Shown in pieces: positions 5,954 to 14,953 of a stretch of DNA of 64,000 bases. The DNA is from Sphingomonas insulae (lineage in GTDB: Bacteria > Pseudomonadota > Alphaproteobacteria > Sphingomonadales > Sphingomonadaceae), in contig NZ_CP048420.1 of NCBI RefSeq assembly GCF_010450875.1, forward strand, positions 7,466-71,465, written 5' to 3'. How positions within the stretch are numbered: the first letter of the stretch is position 1; the number at the start of each line of letters is the position of its first letter. The notes beneath the pieces are model-generated. The model made no database searches, was not told where the DNA came from, and was given only the letters and a program-made list of their open reading frames with translations. The position numbers were made by a program, and so were the translations under genes.

Positions 5954-8769
5954 ATGCACGTCCATCGTTTCGCCATCCGCGGCTTTGCGGGGGCTTCGCT
6001 CATCGCACTCGCCGTCTCGAGTGTGCCGGCATGCGCCGCGCCCCGTCCGGTGACCGACGCCCCCTCCCCGCCGGGGCGGCGGCACCGGGGCCGACCGTAT
6101 CGGGGCGCGTCTACGATGCGACCGGCGTCGCGCTGCCGGGCGCGCGCATCGTCGTCGAGGCGACCGGACTGGAAACGACCACCAACCTGCAGGGTGAGTT
6201 CACCATCGCCGCGCCCGATGCGACCGGCGATGTCGTGCTACTGATCGATTATCTCGGCCGGCCACGGGCGACGCGGACCATCGCCGCGGCCGAGCGTGGC
6301 CGCGACGTGTCGTTCACGCTGCCGGCCGCGGGCGAGAATGCCGATGGTTCGGGGACGGACATCGTCGTCACCGGCGCCTCGCTGCTCGACAACACCGCAC
6401 GCGCGCTCAACCAGCAGCGTTCGGCGGACAATACGATCACCGTCATCTCGGCGGACGCGATCGGCCGTTTCCCCGATCCCAACATCGCCGAGGCGCTGCA
6501 GCGCGCGCCGGGCGTCGGCATCGAGCGCGACCAGGGCGAAGGCCGCTACATCAACGTGCGGGGCGCACCATCGGAATTTAGCGCGATCTCGGTCGACGGT
6601 ATCCAGATTCCCTCGGTCGACCCCACCACGCGGGCCGTGGACCTCGACACGCTGCCGTCGGACATCGTCGCCAATCTGGAAGTGACCAAGTCGCTGCTGC
6701 CCTATCAGGATGCGGATTCGATCGCCGGCGCGGTCAACATCACGACGCGCTCGCCGTTCGATCGCAAGGGCTTCGCGCTGACCGGCATGGCGGGCGCCAG
6801 CTACAACCAGTTCGGCAAGGGTAGCGATTATCGCGGCTCGGGTGCGATCAGCGATACCTTCGGTGCCGATCGCCAGTTCGGCCTGCTGCTGTCGGGCAGC
6901 TATTCGCGTACCCATCGCCGCCCCGACAATGTCGAGAATACGTGGAGCGCGACACCCGCCGGGCTGCGCGTCACCGAAACCCTGTTCAAGGATTACGACA
7001 CCAAGCGCACGCGGATGGCCGGCACCGGCGCGTTCGAATGGCGCCCGTCCGATGCGACGCGGGTCTGGGTGCGCGGCACCTATGCCCGGTTTGAGGACGA
7101 CGAATTCCGCGACCGGATCGGCATCCTGTGGAGCGAGGGGACGTTGCAATCGGGATCGACCGATCGCGCCGCGACCTACACCAACACGCGTATCGAAAAG
7201 CAGGTGCGCCACAGGAAGCAGATCAACGAGATCTGGACCGCGACCGTCGGTTTCGAACAGCGACTGGGCGAAGGCACGATCCGCGGCGACGTCGCCTATA
7301 GCGAAAGTTCGCAGACCTATCCGCGCCGCGACGAACTGCTGTTCCGCTCGTCGCTGCGGCCGACGCTCTCCTACAATTTCGCCAATGCGAACCTGCCGAC
7401 CTATTCGCTGTTCACCACCAACGAACACCTCCAGACCGGCACCTATGCGTTCCGCGAGAACACCTATCGGTCGAACACGACGAAGAACGACGAACTGACC
7501 GCCGCCATCCGCATGGACCTGCCGGCGAACGAGACGATCACGCTGTCGAGCGGCGGCAAGTATCGCGAACGCCACATCAGCGCCGACGAGGAGCGGTTCC
7601 GCGACCGGCGTGCGTCCGCCGCGCCCAGCCAGACGCTCGCCGGCTTCCTGTCGGACGAGGAGTCGCGCAACTTCGACTATAACCTCGGCAATCGCATCGA
7701 TACCGGGCTCGCCGATGCCTATTTCGACGCGACCAAGGCGGCATCGGAACGCCGCCTGCCGCAGTCACTGACCGCCGACTACACCGCCGAGGAGCAGATC
7801 CTCGGCATGTTCGGCATGGCGAAATACATGAAGGACGGCACCACGCTGATCGCCGGCCTGCGCGTCGAGACGACCAACTTCAAAAGCCAGGCGCCGGTCG
7901 TGTCGCGCACCGGCGTGGTCAGCATGGCCTCGGGCAAGAGCGGCTATGTCGACTTCTTCCCCAACCTGACGCTACGCCAGGCGTTCACCCCCAATGTGAT
8001 CCTGCGCGCGGCGCTGAGCCGGGCGATCAACCGCCCGAACTTCCCGCAGCTCGCCCCGCGCGTGCTCGAGACGACCGAGGGCAATACCGTACGCGTCGAA
8101 TTCGGCGCGCCGGGGCTCGATCCGACGCTGTCGAACAACGTCGACGCGGGCCTCGAATATTACATCCGGCCGCTCGGCGTGATTTCGGTCAACGGCTTCT
8201 ACAAGGACCTGACCGATTACCGCTACACGGTGAACAGCACCGGCGTGTACCAGGGCCTGCCGGCGATCTTCAGCCGCCCGGTCAACGCGCGCCAGGGCAA
8301 GCTGTACGGGGTCGAGGTCAACTGGCAGCAGCAACTGTCATTCCTGCCCGGTCTGCTCGGCGGCTTCGGCGTGTTCGCAAACTACACCTACACCCGCGGC
8401 GATGCCCAGTTCGACGCCGCCTACGCCGGGCGCAGTCGCTTCGCGCTGCCCGGCCAGTCGAAGCACATGTGGAACGCCAGCGTCTTCTACGAACGCGGGC
8501 CGGTGAACCTGCGCGTCGCCTATACCAAGCGCAGCGATTACCTCGACGAGATCAACGCCGACAACCCCGCGCTCGATCTGTATTGGGAGGGGCGCGGCCA
8601 GCTCGACGTCACCGGCAGTGTGCAGCTGATGAAGGGCATCAACCTGTTCGCCGAGGGCAAGAACCTCACCAACACCGCCGGCGTCCGCTATTTTGGTGAG
8701 CGCTACCGCGTCTACGAATATGAGAAGTTCGGCTACACGCTGTTCGGCGGTGTGCGGGTGAAGCTGTGA
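5954..8769 (+). CDS. TonB-dependent receptor with a frameshift after the signal peptide
   Basis: An outer-membrane TonB-dependent receptor of the Xanthomonas/Caulobacter type. The ATG at 5954 has AGGGGGA upstream and begins a clean signal peptide (MHVHRFAIRGFAGASLIALA, cleavage after PACA). From about 6060 the rest of the protein continues in a different frame: a carboxypeptidase-regulatory-like domain (TVSGRVYDATGVALPGARIV), the plug (NIAEALQRAPGVGIERDQGE, INVRG, VDGIQIPS) and a roughly 700-residue beta barrel ending in LFGGVRVKL. Adding one base in the CCCCC run at 6060-6064 would join the frames as TDAPLPAGAAAPGPTVSG. So this is either a recent mutation, a sequencing error or slippage. The ATG at 6031 lacks a ribosome site. 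It overlaps the phytase by GTGA, suggesting import of phytate breakdown products or a metal-phytate complex. Confidence 0.85.
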
Positions 8770-9785
8770 GGCGCGCCCTCCCCTTCCTGCTGCTCGCCGG
8801 ATGCGCCACGGTGCCGGTCGCGGCGCCGCTGGCGGACGCACCCACCGTCGCGGCGAGCGCGGAGACCGATCCGGTCGATACCGCCGCGGATGCCGCGGAC
8901 GACCCCGCGATCTGGCGCAACCCGCGTGACCCGGCGCAAAGCCTCGTCATCGGCACCGACAAGAAGGCGGGGATCCACGTATACGACCTGAAGGGCAAGC
9001 GCGTGTCCTTTACGCCGGCCGCGCGGCTCAACAACGTTGACCTGCGCGATATTGGCGGCCGGGTGATGGTGGCAGCAAGCGATCGTGCGGACGTGGCCCA
9101 GGCGCATGTCGCGCTGTTCACGCTCGACACGTCGACAGGTCGACTTATCGCGATGGGGCGCTATCCGGTCGGTCCCGGCGAAGCCTATGGCATGTGCCTG
9201 TGGACGCGGGCGAGGGATAAGGCGCTGTTCGGCTTCGTCGTGCTGAAGGACGGCCGCATCGACCAGGTCGCGATCGATACAAGCGGCCCCGCCCCGCGCG
9301 TCACCACGGTGCGCAGTATGAAGCTCGCCACCCAGGCCGAAGGCTGCGTCGTCGACGATCGCACGGGGCTGCTCTACGTCGCCGAAGAGGACATCGGCCT
9401 GTGGCGCTTCGCCGCGGACCCCGCCGCGCCGGTCACTGCCACCCCGATCGCGCAGGTCGACGGAAAGACCTTGGTCGCCGACGCCGAAGGCCTCGCGCTC
9501 GCCCCGGCTGGCCGCACCGGTGGCTATCTCGTCGCCTCGAGCCAGGGCGACAATGCCTATACGCTCTACCGTCTGCCGAACGCCACCTACGCCGGCCGCT
9601 TCCGCATCGGCGGGGGCAGCATCGATGGCACCAGCGATACCGATGGCATCGAACTGGCTTTAGGCGACTTCGGCCCGGATTACCCCAAGGGACTGTTCGT
9701 CGCGCAGGACGGCGACAACGCGCCCGAAACGCAGAACTTCAAATATGTCAGCTGGGCAAAGGTGTTGAAAGCGCTCGTCTTGTAA
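8766..9785 (+). CDS. Beta-propeller phytase lipoprotein
   Basis: A 339-residue 3-phytase of the calcium-dependent beta-propeller class, releasing phosphate from inositol hexakisphosphate. The signal RRALPFLLLAGC is a lipobox (LLAGC), so it is membrane-anchored and periplasmic or outer-membrane facing. Family motifs are DDPAIWRNPRDPAQSLVIGT, DLRDIGGRVMVAASDR, AEGCVVDD, DAEGLALAP, LVASSQGDNAYTLYR and GLFVAQDGDNAPETQNFKYV. The GTG start overlaps the receptor's stop (GTGA), indicating coupled translation. With the PhoB-like array upstream this forms a phosphate-scavenging operon. Confidence 0.92.
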   Translation: MRRALPFLLLAGCATVPVAAPLADAPTVAASAETDPVDTAADAADDPAIWRNPRDPAQSLVIGTDKKAGIHVYDLKGKRVSFTPAARLNNVDLRDIGGRVMVAASDRADVAQAHVALFTLDTSTGRLIAMGRYPVGPGEAYGMCLWTRARDKALFGFVVLKDGRIDQVAIDTSGPAPRVTTVRSMKLATQAEGCVVDDRTGLLYVAEEDIGLWRFAADPAAPVTATPIAQVDGKTLVADAEGLALAPAGRTGGYLVASSQGDNAYTLYRLPNATYAGRFRIGGGSIDGTSDTDGIELALGDFGPDYPKGLFVAQDGDNAPETQNFKYVSWAKVLKALVL

Positions 9786-10074
9786 AAGTGTCGACACTTC
9801 GACACGTCGAAACGATGGGTTGATAGGCCGTTCCGATCCGGCGCGTCGCACGCCTTCGTCGGGCGAGCAGTACCCGCACGTAGCGCAGCGCCCCTCCCTC
9901 ATCGACGAAACTGCGGACTAGGGTATGCCCCTGCCAGCCGATCCGGCCCCAGCCGGTTTCGATCATCACCCGTCCGAATAGATCGCGATACGCGGCGATA
10001 TGCCAGCGCCGGCGGATGTTGCGGGCGGCGTCGATTGCGATGAGATCGACAGGCGTGAACGGCAGCGTATCCAT
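9748..10074 (-). CDS. WGR-domain protein
   Basis: A 108-residue protein consisting mainly of a WGR domain: RRRWHIAAYRDLFGRVMIE, TGWGRIGWQGHTLVRSF and YVRVLLARRRRATRRIGTAY. WGR domains bind nucleic acids in PARPs and occur as small stand-alone proteins in proteobacteria. The C-terminal 20 residues past GTAYQP are probably not conserved. The gene overlaps the phytase 3' end by 38 bases in convergent orientation. The IS element at 10098 sits only 23 bp upstream of its ATG, so its native promoter is probably separated. Confidence 0.7.
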   Translation of the reverse strand: MDTLPFTPVDLIAIDAARNIRRRWHIAAYRDLFGRVMIETGWGRIGWQGHTLVRSFVDEGGALRYVRVLLARRRRATRRIGTAYQPIVSTCRSVDTFTRRALSTPLPS

Positions 10075-10114
10075 TGCCTGATTCTAGGCTGGGGCGCTGA
10101 CCTGCTCCCCGTTT

Positions 10115-10981
10115 TTAGGCCGCTGATAAGTTAGCTTCGGTGTTCTCATGCCCCTGGCGGGGGCGGTTCGTGAACTCGGCGGGCGCCATACCGCCGAGGC
10201 TGCTGTGCGGACGCACGGTGTTGTAGTCCGTCCGCCATGCCTCGATGATCCGTCTCGCCGCAGCCAGCGAGGCGAACAGGTGCTCGTTCAGGCACTCATC
10301 GCGCAAGCGACCATTGAACGATTCCACGAAGCCGTTCTGCTGCGGCTTGCCCGGAGCGATGTAATGCCATTCTACCCCGGTGTCTTGGCACCAAGCCAGA
10401 ACGGCATGACTGGTCAGTTCGGTTCCGTTGTCGCTGACCACCATGCACGGCAGCCCCCGACGCTCGGCGATGGCGGCGAGCTCACGGACGACACGCCGAC
10501 CCGACAACGAGGTATCGACGATACACGCCAGGCACTCCCGGCTGTAATCGTCGATGACGTTGAGGACGCGGAACCGCCGGCCGCAGGCCAATGCATCCGA
10601 CACGAAGTCGAGCGACCAGCGCTGGTTGGGGCCCTGCGGGATCGCCATCGGCGCCCGCGTGCCCAACGCCCGTTTCCGGCCGCCACGCTTGCGCACCGTC
10701 AGCCGCTCCTCGCGATACAGCCGGTACACCTTCTTCAGGTTCATGCCCTTGCCTTCACACCTGAGCAGGATCGCCAGCCGGCGATAGCCGAACCGGCGAC
10801 GTTCGTTCGCGATCTCGCGCATCCGCTCGCGGACAGCATCGTCCTTTCCGCGAAGCGGCTCATATTGCCATGCCGACCGGTTGACCCCGATCAGTCTGCA
10901 GGCGCGACGCTCGGAGAAGCCGTGGTCGGTCATCAGCTTCTCCACCGCAGCGTAGCGATCCACAGACCGGGTCAGTTTTTT
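10115..10981 (-). CDS. IS3-family transposase orfB (DDE domain)
   Basis: OrfB encodes the catalytic DDE integrase core. After an HTH-like [15 protein letters not shown] region ([20 protein letters not shown]) come [33 protein letters not shown] (first Asp), [14 protein letters not shown] (second Asp) and [26 protein letters not shown] (Glu). It is expressed as an orfAB fusion by -1 frameshifting on AAAAAAC near 10975-10981, so the start given is the frameshift site. Length is normal. Confidence 0.9.
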   Translation of the reverse strand, partial: KKLTRSVDRYAAVEKLMTDHGFSERRACRLIGVNRSAWQYEPLRGKDDAVRERMREIANERRRFGYRRLAILLRCEGKGMNLKKVYRLYREERLTVRKRGGRKRALGTRAPMAIPQGPNQRWSLDFVSDALACGRRFRVLNVIDDYSRECLACIVDTSLSGRRVVRELAAIAERRGLPCMVVSDNGTELTSHAVLAWCQDTGVEWHYIAPGKPQQNGFVESFNGRLRDECLNEHLFASLAAARRIIEAWRTDYNTVRPHSSLGGMAPAEFTNRPRQGHENTEANLSAA

Positions 10982-11235
10982 CCCAGCAGATCCTTCAGCG
11001 CCGACACGTCCAGCATCGACTCCGCCAGCAGCTTCTTCAGCCGCCGGTTCTCGTCCTCCAGCGTCCGCAACCGCGCCGCTTCCGACACGGTCATCCCGCC
11101 GTACTTCGACTTCCAGTTGTAGAACGTCGCATCGCTGATGCCGTGCTTCCGGCACAGCTCGGTGGTCTTCACGCCAGCCTCGTGCTCACGCAGCACGCCT
11201 ATGATCTGATCCTCGGTAAAACGGCCTCGACGCAT
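10972..11235 (-). CDS. IS3-family transposase orfA
   Basis: An 87-residue HTH protein: [40 protein letters not shown] (helix-turn-helix) and a leucine-zipper-like [20 protein letters not shown]. The reading frame ends GGA AAA AAC TGA, where A AAA AAC is a standard slippery heptamer that lets ribosomes enter orfB. It serves end recognition and regulation. Confidence 0.92.
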   Translation of the reverse strand: MRRGRFTEDQIIGVLREHEAGVKTTELCRKHGISDATFYNWKSKYGGMTVSEAARLRTLEDENRRLKKLLAESMLDVSALKDLLGKN

Positions 11236-11375
11236 CGCTCGTCTCCATCTGACGAGCTAACTTAGCAATGGCATGATTTTCGGGGAGCAGGTCAGCGCGC
11301 ATCGTGTCTGGCGAGTTTTCTGAATCGTCGGCATCTGGGCAATCGAGCCGCTGAATCACGGGATAGACCGGCCGC

Positions 11376-11495
11376 TTAATCGCCATCAATCATGCGCCGG
11401 ACGCGTTTGCTGACCAACCGACCGGCCATGGCCAGAGCAAGAACCGCAATTGAGCTGCCCCAGATTACGGCCACGGCTATCAACAGCCAGCGCAT
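11376..11495 (-). CDS. Small membrane protein (39 aa)
   Basis: The frame runs MRWLLIAVAVIWGSSIAVLA to a basic tail SKRVRRMIDGD. It has one hydrophobic segment (about residues 3-24) and a positive C-terminus, as in single-pass small membrane proteins. It begins 12 bp after the next small gene ends, on the same strand. The ribosome site is weak. I do not recognise a family. Confidence 0.45.
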   Translation of the reverse strand: MRWLLIAVAVIWGSSIAVLALAMAGRLVSKRVRRMIDGD

Positions 11496-11507
11496 CCGGG
11501 TGAACCG

Positions 11508-11606
11508 TCAGTAGCGGATACGCGCCTTCAGCGTATGCGCCGCGGCGCCTAGGCTCAGCCCGAATGCAAGCGAGCCAGCTACATAGCCAAGGACGAGTCC
11601 AACCAT
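11508..11606 (-). CDS. Small membrane protein (32 aa)
   Basis: The frame reads MVGLVLGYVAGSLAFGLSLG then AAAHTLKARIRY. It is a hydrophobic span followed by a basic tail. AGGAG lies 5 bases before the ATG, the best evidence that it is translated. It forms a tandem pair with the 39-residue gene downstream. A dyad CCATCA-TTGG-TGATGG at 11624-11639 lies just upstream. Function is unknown. Confidence 0.5.
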   Translation of the reverse strand: MVGLVLGYVAGSLAFGLSLGAAAHTLKARIRY

Positions 11607-11786
11607 CCCAACTCCTAACCGGTCCCATCATTGGTGATGGTGACAGGAGTAACATAGGGGTGATTCATAAAACTGCCACATGCATTTTCGAAACGTCGGT
11701 CTGGACGAACCACTCAGCCGATATCTGGCCATGGCGGCTGATCCGCGCCGTGGCGCTGTCTGCGGTATCCCGTCGGCGACTTCCGC

Positions 11787-13208
11787 TCAGAATGCGTTGC
11801 GGTGCAGGATCACGCGAACGGTCAGGAAAATGATCTTCAGATCGCGCCAGATCGACCAATTCTCGAGATATTCCAGATCGGCTTGCAACCGGTTCTTCAG
11901 GTCGTCCTCGATCAGCGTCGCGCCGCGAAAGCCGCGCACCTGGGCCAGGCCGGTGAGCCCCGGCTTGGTGGCGTGGCGATCCCAGTAGCGCTGATCGACT
12001 TCCCAGAACAACTTGTCCGCCGCGCGCGATCCCAGTGCGTGCGGGCGTGGGCCGACGATGCTCATGTCGCCCTTCAGCACATTGACGAGCTGCGGCAGCT
12101 CATCAAGGCTGGTCTTGCGGATGATCCGCCCGACACCGGTGATCCGATCGTCATTGCGTGAGGCCGAACGATGCCCCGCCCCGTCCAGCTGCTGGACGTA
12201 CATCGAGCGGAACTTGAACATACTGAACATCTGGTTGCCGCGGCCGATGCGCACCTGTTTGAACAGGATGGGGCCTGCACTGTTCAGTCGCACTGCGATC
12301 GCGGTGATGATCAGCAAGGGTAGCAGGCACAGCAGCGCCGTGGACGCCACAGCGATGTCGAACAGGCGCTTGACGATCCGGTCGGTCAGGCTGAGCGGCC
12401 CCGCCGCGACGATGATCGAGGGGACGTCGCGATTGGGTCCGAGGCCGAGCGGCGCGAGCGCGGCAAGTTCGGGGACGACGATCTCGCTCTGCACGTTGGC
12501 ACCACGCAGCGCCTTGGCCCATGCCATGCGATGTTCGGGCGCGCAGGTCACTACCACGCGATCGGCGCTGGCGATCAGCGTCGCGAGGCGATCGTACATG
12601 TGCGGATCATGCTCGTCCGGATCGAAATAGGATTCCGCCGCCATGATCATCGAGAATTTGCCCGGCGGAATCGGAGCACCCCGATCGCATAGCAGGATCG
12701 AGCTAAACGGATTGCCGCCGACGACCCAGTTGAGGTGGCGGACGAAGCCGTAGCGGGCAACGACGAGAAACAGCGCCGCGAGCGTTGAACCGAGCGCGAT
12801 CGTCAGCCGCGGGAATGCCGTGCTCGACTTGAGGTAGAAGACGACTAGAATGACGCTGCCGATCGCCAGCGCGAGCGCCTGCAGCCCGCGCCGGATCGCG
12901 CGGAACGGGTCCTGGAAATTGACCGCGTCATAGGCATCGATGTTGGACGCGAACAGCGCATAGACCGGCAGCAGCACGAGCGCGAACACCAGCCAACCTG
13001 TGTCGATGACCATCGACTGCCGCAGGATCGCCGTGCACAGGAAGCCACCGAAGATCGCGGCCAGATCGGTACTGAGCAGGTACAGGACGGCGCGGAACTG
13101 GAGCAGTGCGCTACGAGGCCGCCAATGGGTCTTGATGTCGGAGGCCCGGTCCGAAACCTGATGCAGGGCGCGATCCTGTGCAACTGGCGGATCGACATTA
13201 TCCAACAT
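11787..13208 (-). CDS. Undecaprenyl-phosphate sugar-1-phosphate transferase (exopolysaccharide initiation)
   Basis: A 473-residue polyprenyl glycosylphosphotransferase of the WbaP/GelB type. About four N-terminal membrane spans (residues 35-150) and a cytosolic loop are followed by a fifth helix KRLFDIAVASTALLCLLPLL and the catalytic domain with MFKFRSMY, RKTSLDELPQLVNVLKGDMS, IVGPRPHA and KPGLTGLAQVRGFRG. It transfers a hexose-1-phosphate, probably glucose or galactose, from UDP-sugar to the lipid carrier. This is the first step of the polysaccharide made by the locus. It is last in the rmlB-nudix-rmlA run on the same strand. Donor specificity cannot be read from the sequence. Confidence 0.9.
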   Translation of the reverse strand: MLDNVDPPVAQDRALHQVSDRASDIKTHWRPRSALLQFRAVLYLLSTDLAAIFGGFLCTAILRQSMVIDTGWLVFALVLLPVYALFASNIDAYDAVNFQDPFRAIRRGLQALALAIGSVILVVFYLKSSTAFPRLTIALGSTLAALFLVVARYGFVRHLNWVVGGNPFSSILLCDRGAPIPPGKFSMIMAAESYFDPDEHDPHMYDRLATLIASADRVVVTCAPEHRMAWAKALRGANVQSEIVVPELAALAPLGLGPNRDVPSIIVAAGPLSLTDRIVKRLFDIAVASTALLCLLPLLIITAIAVRLNSAGPILFKQVRIGRGNQMFSMFKFRSMYVQQLDGAGHRSASRNDDRITGVGRIIRKTSLDELPQLVNVLKGDMSIVGPRPHALGSRAADKLFWEVDQRYWDRHATKPGLTGLAQVRGFRGATLIEDDLKNRLQADLEYLENWSIWRDLKIIFLTVRVILHRNAF

Positions 13209-13323
13209 TGCCCACGCACACCTTATCTGTTTGGCGCCCAGCGGTTTACGGGCAACCGCTAATAACCGTTTCGATGGATAATCTCAATGTGGCCGCACTC
13301 GTCGGACACAAAATGGCTACTCA

Positions 13324-14310
13324 TCACAGTATGGGGGTATTGTCAGGATTAGATCGATTGCCGAGTTTTGTAAAGCATTCTTCGCGGCGACGGTCCCCCG
13401 CTCTTCGTTCCGCAAACGGCAAGGGTGTCGGCGCTTCCTCGATTGCGGCCAGAATAGCGCGGCCATAAGCCGTCTTGACCAGCGCCCGGCCCCGTTCCTC
13501 CGCAGCTTCGCGCGATATGAACCCCTGTAGGTAAGCGATCTCTTCCAAGCAGGCGATCTGGATGCCCTGACGATGCTGTATGGTGCGAACGAACTCGGCC
13601 GCTTGGAGCAGGCTGTCGTGGGTACCGGTATCGAGCCAGGCAAAGCCGCGACCCATCGGCTCGACGTATAGTGCGTCCGCGTTTAGATAGCGGCGGACAA
13701 GGTCAGTGATTTCGAGTTCGCCTCTTTCCGAGGGGGTCAATCCAGCAGCCAGATCGCACACCTGCCGATCAAAGACGTACAGCCCGGTGATCGCGTGACT
13801 GGATCGCGGTCGTTCAGGTTTTTCCTCGATCGATACGGCTCGGTTCTTAGCGTCTAATTCGATCACGCCATAGCGTTCGGGGTTTTCTACGCGGTAGGAG
13901 AAGATGGTGGCCCCACCCCCGCCGCCTTCGACCCGGTCGACAGCGCGGCGCAGCATCGGCACCAGGCCGTTGCCAAAAAAGATGTTGTCGCCAAGTACCA
14001 GCGCCACTGGCTCGCCCGCGATCCAGTCGCGACCGATGGTGAACGCCTGTGGCAGGCCCTCGGGACGCGGCTGTTCCGCATAGGCGATGCTCAGGCCCAG
14101 CGCCGATCCATCATTAAACAGCGTACGATAATGCGGCAGATATTCGGGGCTCGAGATGATGAGAATTTCGCGGATGCCGGCGAGCATCAACACCGACAGC
14201 GGATAGTAGATCATCGGTTTATCGTAGACGGGCAGCAACTGCTTGTTGACGACAAGCGTCGCCGGATGGAGCCGCGTACCTGTGCCGCCGGCGAGGATGA
14301 TGCCCTTCAT
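13324..14310 (-). CDS. rmlA: Glucose-1-phosphate thymidylyltransferase
   Basis: RmlA (RfbA) makes dTDP-glucose from dTTP and glucose-1-phosphate. The start MKGIILAGGTGTRLHPATLV carries the nucleotide-binding GGxGTRL, followed by KQLLPVYDKPMIYYPLSVLM, VLGDNIFFG, YGVIELD, SIEEKPERPRS and AITGLYVFD. I chose the ATG at 14310 because the family begins with MKGIILAGG. The protein is about 328 residues, some 35 longer than usual, with a charged tail (ERRAGDRRREECF) after the normal end. Confidence 0.93.
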   Translation of the reverse strand: MKGIILAGGTGTRLHPATLVVNKQLLPVYDKPMIYYPLSVLMLAGIREILIISSPEYLPHYRTLFNDGSALGLSIAYAEQPRPEGLPQAFTIGRDWIAGEPVALVLGDNIFFGNGLVPMLRRAVDRVEGGGGGATIFSYRVENPERYGVIELDAKNRAVSIEEKPERPRSSHAITGLYVFDRQVCDLAAGLTPSERGELEITDLVRRYLNADALYVEPMGRGFAWLDTGTHDSLLQAAEFVRTIQHRQGIQIACLEEIAYLQGFISREAAEERGRALVKTAYGRAILAAIEEAPTPLPFAERRAGDRRREECFTKLGNRSNPDNTPIL

Positions 14311-14344
14311 GAGCTCGGATATAGCAGTCAGCGATAAAAAATGG

Positions 14345-14902
14345 TTAGAATAAATCCGGCCGGCGGAGCCGTAGAGCCTGGAGTAGCATAAATAGCTTGG
14401 CATCGGTCATCCGGCCACTTGTCACATCCGCCCAGAGAGTCGCCAATTTCTCTTCGCGCGCGTCGATCGTCTCAAGTTCCTCGGCCATTCCACCGCCCAA
14501 GCCAGTGCGATCATTGGTAGTATATTCAGCAAGGAATAGGTGGACCCGCTCGGTGGTGGATGAAGGAGTCATCCAAACCTGGGCAACAGGTTCAAGCTGA
14601 CGCAGTCGCAGGCCGGTTTCCTCGTATGCTTCACGATAAGCGGTGTCAGCCGGGGCTTCGCGCTCGGTCGCGCCGGCGATCGCCTCGGGGAAAGGCGCCT
14701 CGCCCAGATACAATACCGCATCGCGCGTCTGGCGTACTGTCATGGCGACACGGCGGTCAGGATCATAGGCGAGGACTGTTGCGCCCGAGACATGCTCGAC
14801 GATTGCCCGCTCGCATTCGGTTCCACTGAGGCGCAGGCGCAGCATGATGAGGCTGAGCCAGCCTCGGTATAGGGGGCGGCTGGTGAGGACGGTATCGGTC
14901 AT
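14345..14902 (-). CDS. NUDIX hydrolase
   Basis: A 185-residue nucleoside-diphosphate-sugar or ADP-ribose type pyrophosphatase. The NUDIX box is GATEREAPADTAYREAYEET followed by GL (fits GX5EX7REUXEEXGU with slightly altered lead spacing). TSRPLYRGWLSLIMLRLRL and VEHVSGATVLAYDPDRR before it resemble the GDP-mannose or ADP-sugar subgroup. I chose MTDTVLTSRP at 14902. It is embedded between rmlB and rmlA with gaps of 51 and 34 bp, so it is probably co-transcribed and may control a nucleotide-sugar pool. Confidence 0.82.
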   Translation of the reverse strand: MTDTVLTSRPLYRGWLSLIMLRLRLSGTECERAIVEHVSGATVLAYDPDRRVAMTVRQTRDAVLYLGEAPFPEAIAGATEREAPADTAYREAYEETGLRLRQLEPVAQVWMTPSSTTERVHLFLAEYTTNDRTGLGGGMAEELETIDAREEKLATLWADVTSGRMTDAKLFMLLQALRLRRPDLF

Positions 14903-14953
14903 GCCGCACCGGCTAGGCGGGGGACGGTGCCCTCGCAATTGTAAAGCGCTGCT

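Larger units (their letters stand above)
10098..11294 (-). mobile_element. IS3-family (IS407-group-like) insertion sequence, apparently intact
   Basis: A 1197-bp element. Both ends carry the inverted repeat TGACCTGCTCCCCG, and the 4-bp target duplication GCGC flanks it at 10094-10097 and 11295-11298. It encodes orfA and orfB on the minus strand joined by a canonical -1 frameshift. The intact ends, duplication and uninterrupted genes suggest recent insertion. A 4-bp duplication fits the IS407 group. Confidence 0.92.

Noticed and set aside
6031..6060. ATG at 6031 as the true start of the TonB receptor
   Set aside because: It has no ribosome binding site and the product would lack a signal peptide, whereas 5954 has both.
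6238..7575. A long minus-strand open frame inside the TonB receptor
   Set aside because: It has no domain and mirrors the receptor's codons.
10972..10981. Frame break between orfA and orfB as a damaging mutation
   Set aside because: AAAAAAC is the normal programmed -1 frameshift site of IS3-family elements.
13290..13320. CTCGTCGGACACAAAATGG as a second copy of the recombinase site
   Set aside because: Only one arm is similar and no inverted partner arm is present.
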